DNA from: Candidula unifasciata
Lineage: Eukaryota > Mollusca > Gastropoda > Stylommatophora > Geomitridae
Direction of reading: 5' to 3'
Length of the DNA: 64,000 bases
NCBI GenBank assembly: GCA_905116865.2
Contig: CAJHNH020008563.1
Location: forward strand, 125,216-189,215
A program made the translations under genes and the position numbers. Shown here piece after piece: positions 58,425 to 64,000 of this stretch. The notes beneath the pieces were generated by a model. That model had not been told where the DNA came from. It did no database searches and saw only the letters and a list, made by a program, of their open reading frames with translations. Numbering within the stretch: position 1 is the first letter of the stretch; every line of letters starts with the position of its first letter.

Positions 58425-58653
58425 GACTGTTCTCTTATGTCCTTTTTAGGACGTAATATTTTGTTATTTGAAGCCCCACTCTGGCTGTTGCCAGGGGCCG
58501 CAATATAGGCAGGCCATAGATATGGCCAATTGTCTGAACGCGGTTTCTGGGACCTCTCCACGGTGATCCTCATCCACATGGTGGCACTTTGTGTCATCGG
58601 GTGTTTATCGCTTGTGTGATGTCCTGGTGGGGTAGAAATTCATTCATTCATTC
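58425..58653 (+). mobile_element. SINE-1 copy nested in the pogo element
   Basis: Flanked by ATATTTTTGCCT at 58413-58424 and 58654-58665. Starts GACTGTTCTCTTATGTCC, carries the family words (GAAGCCCCACTCTGGC, GGGACCTCTCCACGG, GTGTTTATCGCTTGTGTG) and ends in TTCA repeats. Confidence 0.92.
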
Positions 58654-58700
58654 ATATTTTTGCCTTTTTGCCCCACGCAGGTCTTTGCCCCGACCCACCC

Positions 58701-59725
58701 TAGTCAGCCAACTGGATCAATCAAAAATAGTCAAGGAAAGGTATTTACTAACACTAAAGATCAAATGGACAGATGGGTTGAATATTTTGAAATGCTTCTG
58801 AATAGACCAGGTCCAGAGGTTTCCCCAGATATCCAGCCTTTAGAAACGGAACTGGATATCAACTGTGAGATACCATCTAAAGAGGAAATTACAAAAGCTA
58901 TAAATCTTCTCAAAGAAGGAAAGGCGGCAGGCTCAGTTGGTATCCCAGCTGGATCCATTAGGGCCAACATAAACACATAAACATAATTGCTACATAGATT
59001 ATTTAGTAAAGTCTGGGAGACCGAAGAAATACTAACAGACTGGTAAGAAAGGATATCTTGTGAAACTGCCCCAAAAAAAGTGACCTACGGGAGTGTGAAA
59101 ACTATAGAGGAATTATGTTGCTGTCAGTTCCTGGAAAAATAATAAGTAGAATTATTTTGGAAAGATTAAAAGATGCTATTGATAAAAAGTTAAGAGATTA
59201 ACAGGCAGGTTTTCGGTCAAACGGGTCCTGTACTGACCAGATAGCCACATTACAAATTATAATAGAGCAAAGTATTAAACTGAACTCACCATTTTACATT
59301 GGATTTATAGACTATGAAAAAGCATTTGACAACATTAATAGGGAATCTCTCTGGAAATTGATGGGGCATTATAGAATCCCACAGAAAATTATTAACGTAG
59401 TAAAGGCAACAATTAAAGACATGAAATGTCGAGTTCTTCGTGAGAGAAAGCTTACAGATACATTTGAAATAAAAACAGGTGTGCGACATGGATGTCTTTT
59501 GTCGCCTCTCTTATTTTTACTGGCTTTAGACTGGATTGTAAAAACAATAATTGCTAACACCAAGAATAGAATTCAGTGGACCCCTACAAATCAGCTTGAT
59601 GATCTGGACTTCGCAGATGATGTTTATCTTTTGTCCCATTCACGGAATCAGGTGCAAGATTAATCGAATATACTTGATGCGAGATCACAGCAGCTTGGTC
59701 TGAAAATCCATGTATCTATGTACGT
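58701..59725 (+). mobile_element. RTE-like LINE, right half (RT)
   Basis: Continues from 55502: SQPTGSIKNSQGKVFTNTKD, QMDRWVEYFEMLLNRPGPE, EEITKAINLLKEGKAAGSVGIPA, ENYRGIMLLSVPGKIISRII, QAGFRSNGSCTDQIATLQII, FIGFIDYEKAFDNINRESLW-type blocks, VRHGCLLSPLLFLLALDW and LDFADDVYLLSHS with both catalytic Asp (about 59598-59630). Several stops. It ends in the thumb (LGLKIHVS) where a microsatellite begins. Confidence 0.9.
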
Positions 59726-59752
59726 ACCTATGTACCTACCTACCTACCTACC

Positions 59753-60187
<435 letters not shown>

Positions 60188-61189
60188 TTTCACAGACCGT
60201 ATTCAAAGTCGTAGAAGGGAGACAATTGTTCTACAAGAACTATGAGGCTGTCTTCGCGACCGTCGAGTTGCCAACACAGTCGTCCCGGATCGATAATGTC
60301 AATTTGTGTGTAGTTAAAGGCATACTCGGTCAAGCTAGCAATGGAAACAAAACATTCCAAATGTGACAGATACGAACCTAAAACGAAAAGATCCAGCTGA
60401 GCACAATGCCAATAAACATTCGATCTTGTGGACAACTGTTTTAGCGTGAGTTATTTTTGTTTTAAAATTATATTTTAAATTTTCTCTTAAAAATAATAGT
60501 CTAGTGTTCAAAGGAGTATAATGCTCAGTATTGTGAAGAATTAACTTGAAAAAAAAAATTATATGTTTACACTGCATTTAGTTAATAAAAACTGTAACTA
60601 TATATATATCTTAATCATAACCCGGATGGGTTGAACAGGATACCAATATTTGTTTGTAAATTACGACTGCTACTAACTATTAGTACTACTTGGAGAAGAA
60701 CATGCACAACCCATACCAGACTACAGGTTAATTTGTGAAAAGAAAAAAAAAAATTCACGTTCGTTAGAGTGGTGCCCCAGTATAATCATGAAATATACAG
60801 ATATACTTTTCGTTCGGTATTATATATTTTCCCAGTATAAGAGTATAACCGTACTGTATGACCTTACGATTGAACGGGGTTTCCGTGATTTGCAAAGGCA
60901 AATCAGTAGTGTGCAAAAAAAAAAAAAAAAGTACCCAGTACTTTGAGTCCCAAGGAATGCATCATACGTTTATAGGTTACTACATAGAAGCCCAATGCGC
61001 CGATTTTACGTTTCTTTTGACTACCCCTTGGGCCTGTGATGCTAAACCCTCTGGGACTAAACCCTCTTAGATTAAATGTGAAAACTCTTTGTTTATGCGT
61101 TAAAGTTAAGCAGTGCTCAGAAAGTGTTCACATTGTAAAAACAGTTATAGTAGTCAACATTAATACAAAAAATATGGCTATCCTCCGAA

Positions 61190-61470
61190 TAACGGATGGC
61201 GGCCAATGGCGGCCAAAAACAGGGCCTCAGTAACGTGTCAATTGCGCACTTCCGGCGACCAAATTTGCGGTTTTCCGGCGACTACCGCCAGTGCCGAGTG
61301 GATCCCCCAAGCCGCTTACACGGCGTGGATTGGGGCTAAACTAGATGGCTAGGAATCACGAGCAAAGCTGTGGGAGATGCGGAAGCTGCTGCTCGTGAGT
61401 ATATCTGCAATTGTCATGTCATTGAGGCTCTGTTAGGGTGTTTTTGCGGCCGCCATCTTTTGTACCAGTT
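61190..61470 (+). promoter_or_regulatory. Candidate TATA-less promoter with ETS and YY1-type motifs
   Basis: A CG-richer island in AT-rich DNA. It has ATGGCGGCC twice (61196 on, 61206 on), ACTTCCGG (61248-61255, the reverse of the ETS core CCGGAAGT), a second CCGGCGAC, and GCGGCCGCCATCTT (61446-61459, the reverse of the YY1 motif AAGATGGCGGC). This cluster is typical of animal housekeeping promoters. No TATA box seen. Confidence 0.45.
61345..61394 (+). CDS. Candidate first coding exon of an unknown gene
   Basis: ATG at 61345 opens 16 codons (MARNHEQSCGRCGSCC) plus two bases, ending at a strong donor GTGAGT (61395). It lies just after the ETS/YY1 motif cluster. The peptide is Cys-rich; no family recognised. 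Its phase does not join directly to the candidate last exon at 63230, so at least one further exon would be needed if they belong together. Confidence 0.3.
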
Positions 61471-61515
61471 TTTCGGAGAATAGTCAAAAATACTGTGCAG
61501 TGGCAGACATTTTAA

Positions 61516-62166
61516 CCCTTTGGAGACGAAGCCTTTTTGGAGTGGAGTCGGTACCAAGAAGACTGAGCCTTCAGGAGGGAATTCTCATAGTTTATACACA
61601 AAAAAATTATAAAAAATAAAGCATTTAAATAACAGATTGAATAAACTAACAGAATATTTATGAATCGAACTGAAATCTCAACGTTAATTCAAATGAACTA
61701 TTCTGATTTGCATAGTTTGTGCAAGCAATTTTTATAAAACATGGAAAAAAACATAACTAACCTGAAAAATTTGGGTGAATTTTTTTATGGATGAAGCTTG
61801 AATAAGTCCTGATACCTGTATTTTTGAAAGTAAGGACTTCAGACACGTCTGGCACATGATTCTACTCATTGTCCTTCCTCCAGCTATGTTTCGGTTGCTG
61901 TGACGCAACAGTTTTTTTCACCATTTGTGGGCACAGGTGACCCGAGAAAAAATCGATGTAAAATTACAAAACACATCAAACTTTCTCGAAAGCTGTCAGT
62001 GAACAGCCCACATGTGCAAGAAATTGAGAAGCAGTTTGATTGGGTGATGTGAAAACCTGCAAGCCAATATCAAGGTTTTTATTACACAGGGCCGACCATT
62101 CGGCCGAGCCGTCCTTCTGGCTACATTGCATTGGGCAGATATTTCGGCCGTGTCGTCTCCAGAGGG
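61516..62166. mobile_element. piggyBac-like MITE with TTAA duplication
   Basis: 651 bp, ends CCCTTTGGAGACGA and (reverse-complemented) CCCTCTGGAGACGA, with TTAA at 61512-61515 and 62167-62170. CCC-starting ends next to TTAA are the piggyBac signature. No transposase remains. Confidence 0.85.
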
Positions 62167-62813
62167 TTAAACGTAAAATGCTTTAATATTAATTTTCCCA
62201 ACTTTAGTTTATAACCGAACTAACTGTAATGCTGTGAAATGAAATTAAAAAAAACAACCTTTAGGAACACTGATTCTAGAAGAGTATCATCATGCCTGGA
62301 TAACAAAAATACTTTATTGTCCTGTCAGCTACTGGTTTATTCTTATACTTATGATTTCACAACGCCAGTGCTACAGATAGGTAACATTATTTAGATAGAT
62401 GGGATCCAGCCCTTACATACACAGGACTGCAGGTTTTACTTGGCTAATGTAGCTGTTACAGGTGCCTTTATTATTACAACTTCTTCGGATATTGTATGGA
62501 GTATCTGGAATTTGTCTTATTGGTCTACAATCTAGACTGAGATTTGTTGATCTCAGGATGGTCTGTTAAACTTTAGGTGGTGGCCTGGAGGGGACACACT
62601 AGTAAATCGATCAGTCAATCTACGGATCAAAGCAAAACAAAGAAACTGGCATTTATGGAAATGCTTTCAGCACTGAGCTTACCATTAAGACCATTGACAA
62701 ACTAGGGAATGTAAACACAGCCTAGTTACATCACAAACAGCCAATACATACTATAGCTGCAACATTCTATATGCAGCTAGCCCCTCCCTCACTCATCAAC
62801 ACACATTACCACA

Positions 62814-62816
<3 letters not shown>

Positions 62817-62855
<39 letters not shown>
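62817..62855. repeat. CT microsatellite
   Basis: About 19 CT units within a longer pyrimidine-rich stretch. Confidence 0.9.
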
Positions 62856-62859
<4 letters not shown>

Positions 62860-63229
62860 ATGTCTCCACTTCTCTCTGTCTCTCACACACATACGTAAAC
62901 ATTTAGCAATAGCCTATGAGTAGTAGATACAGCGTATGAAATATATCCTGTTCAACGCCTTAGGCTATGACTGGTGATATTTAGTGTTCATTGCATCTCT
63001 GATTTATGCTTTTGGAATGTCATTTTGTATGTATTACACTAACTTTCAGGAATTTGTGATTTAGATAGATAACATTAAATATGACTTTAAACTAATGTTT
63101 GTTACTTTAGGCTTTACAATGAACTGATTTATTGCTATTAAAACTGTGTCTGTTATACAGTTATAAAACATTGTGTTGATCATCCTCAGCAAAATTTGGA
63201 GTTACAAATCTACCAAAATTATTTCAGGA

Positions 63230-63457
63230 TCATTGCTGGTGCTACATAGCCTGTGCACTCTGCTGAGCTTCTTTGGACTTCAACTTGAGTTAGAAGAAGA
63301 ACGGAGCACTTATGGGTTACTACCCGTGTGCCATGATGTTGATCTATTATTCAAAACCTCAAACCCCAGCCTTAGCATAGCAGATGAGATGTTCCTGCTT
63401 GCTGCTACAAATCTAAACACCAGAGAATTTTCAGGGAGGATGTTGTGGATACCATAA
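63230..63457 (+). CDS. Candidate last exon of an unknown gene
   Basis: Follows a plausible acceptor (AATTATTTCAG). In one frame it is open for 75 codons to TAA at 63455-63457: GSLLVLHSLCTLLSFFGLQL, ELEEERSTYGLLPVCHDVDL, LFKTSNPSLSIADEMFLLAA, NLNTREFSGRML. The text looks like protein (a hydrophobic start, then a mixed segment) and AATAAA signals follow at about 63642 and 63659. Not recognised; could be chance. Confidence 0.35.
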   Translation, partial: SLLVLHSLCTLLSFFGLQLELEEERSTYGLLPVCHDVDLLFKTSNPSLSIADEMFLLAATNLNTREFSGRMLWIP

Positions 63458-63834
63458 ATGTTGGAAATAAGCTGAATCAATTGACAGAAACATAGAAAGT
63501 AAATTTTAAAAAAATGTAGCTCTGAACAATGATAATAGTAACAAAAAAGTAATAACTGCAGAATGGATGTTGCTGTGGAAGACTTTCACATAATTTATTG
63601 AATTCTTTAATAACTGCAAGGAGCATTTCAAGAAACCAATCAATAAAACATTTGTAAGCAATAAAACGCTTTTGACAGTGCAACTTGGAATAGGATCATA
63701 GTGTCATAAAACCTCTGTAGAGTAATCTTTTTTGTGTGTGTCTGGCTTTGTGTGAGTTTGGAAAAATTAAATCATCCTTATTGTCACATAAAAGAGATGT
63801 GTATGTCTGTGTGCATGTGTGTACATCGAGCAGA

Positions 63835-64000
63835 GAATGCTTTTTACACTTTAGCAGCACCTGATCCTGTCAGTGGTGGATTATGGCCTGGGAATGCTTA
63901 CGATCTCAAAGAGTCAGATGGAAAAACTAGAGCGCATACAGAACGCGACTATGCAGGTCATTCTGGGTTGCACCAGAGACATCACAGTGGTGTGTATGCG
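63835..64000 (+). mobile_element. Family B LINE, partial at window edge
   Basis: Encodes LSVVDYGLGMLTISKSQMEK, LERIQNATMQVILGCTRDIT and VVCM, matching the RT thumb of the 15345-16745 copy. Continues beyond the window. Confidence 0.85.

Larger units (their letters stand above)
55503..58700 (-). mobile_element. Pogo/Tigger-like transposon, 3.2 kb, with TA duplications
   Basis: Inverted ends GGTTAGGTCGGGGCAAAGAC (left) and, reverse-complemented, GGGTGGGTCGGGGCAAAGAC (right), with TA at 55501-55502 and 58701-58702. Joining the LINE across the element (one TA kept) leaves its reading frame intact from VGKY into SQPTGS. GGGTCTTTGCCCC-type words recur inside both ends (55689-55732, 58096-58134). 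It carries a broken transposase (minus strand) plus a nested LINE tail and SINE. Confidence 0.93.

Overview
The window is animal nuclear DNA: AT-rich, intron-rich and packed with decayed transposons. The mix of non-LTR retrotransposons with RNase H domains, RTE-like elements, a Penelope-like element with a GIY-YIG endonuclease, pogo, mariner, hAT and piggyBac relics and several SINEs fits a marine invertebrate, most likely a mollusc and perhaps a gastropod. That placement is an inference from element content; no species-diagnostic sequence was seen.

The one gene I can name firmly is uroporphyrinogen decarboxylase (UROD, haem synthesis), on the + strand. Nine coding exons with good splice sites and compatible phases run from 14583 to 38094 and give a protein of about 360 residues. 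The short first coding exon is not securely found. The protein keeps the key Arg, Asp, Ser and His residues, but the family's conserved active-site Tyr (human Tyr164) is Phe. Its introns (about 22 kb) hold LINE pieces, SINEs, hAT, pogo and mariner elements, a 3.4-kb minisatellite of 38-bp units, and an array of 24 exact copies of a 10-bp palindrome that matches the p53-family half-site.

Layout. 1-5260: a full-length LINE (family A, 853-4612) with a target-site duplication, inserted into an older opposite-strand copy of its own family. 5300-14020: LINE fragments, an inverted Penelope-like element, a tRNA-derived SINE and a decayed RTE-like element. 14336-39850: UROD and its repeat-filled introns. 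39850-42080: nothing recognised. 42090-47286: a second full-length LINE (family C) with a 12-bp target-site duplication and its own nested RTE insertion. 48000-55100: LINE tails, a SINE nested in a SINE, a small Tigger-like MITE, and a family A copy broken by a solo LTR and a 103-bp palindrome. 55260-59725: an RTE-like LINE split by a 3.2-kb pogo element, which itself carries a LINE tail and a SINE. 59755-60187: a 396-bp pure AC microsatellite. 61190-63660: a possible second gene (ETS/YY1-type promoter, candidate first exon, candidate last exon, poly(A) signals) with a piggyBac-like MITE in its intron. The window ends inside another family B LINE.

Apart from UROD and the tentative gene near the right edge, almost every open reading frame here belongs to a mobile element or to a simple repeat. 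Several insertions can be put in order because removing one element plus one copy of its duplication restores the reading frame of the element beneath it.
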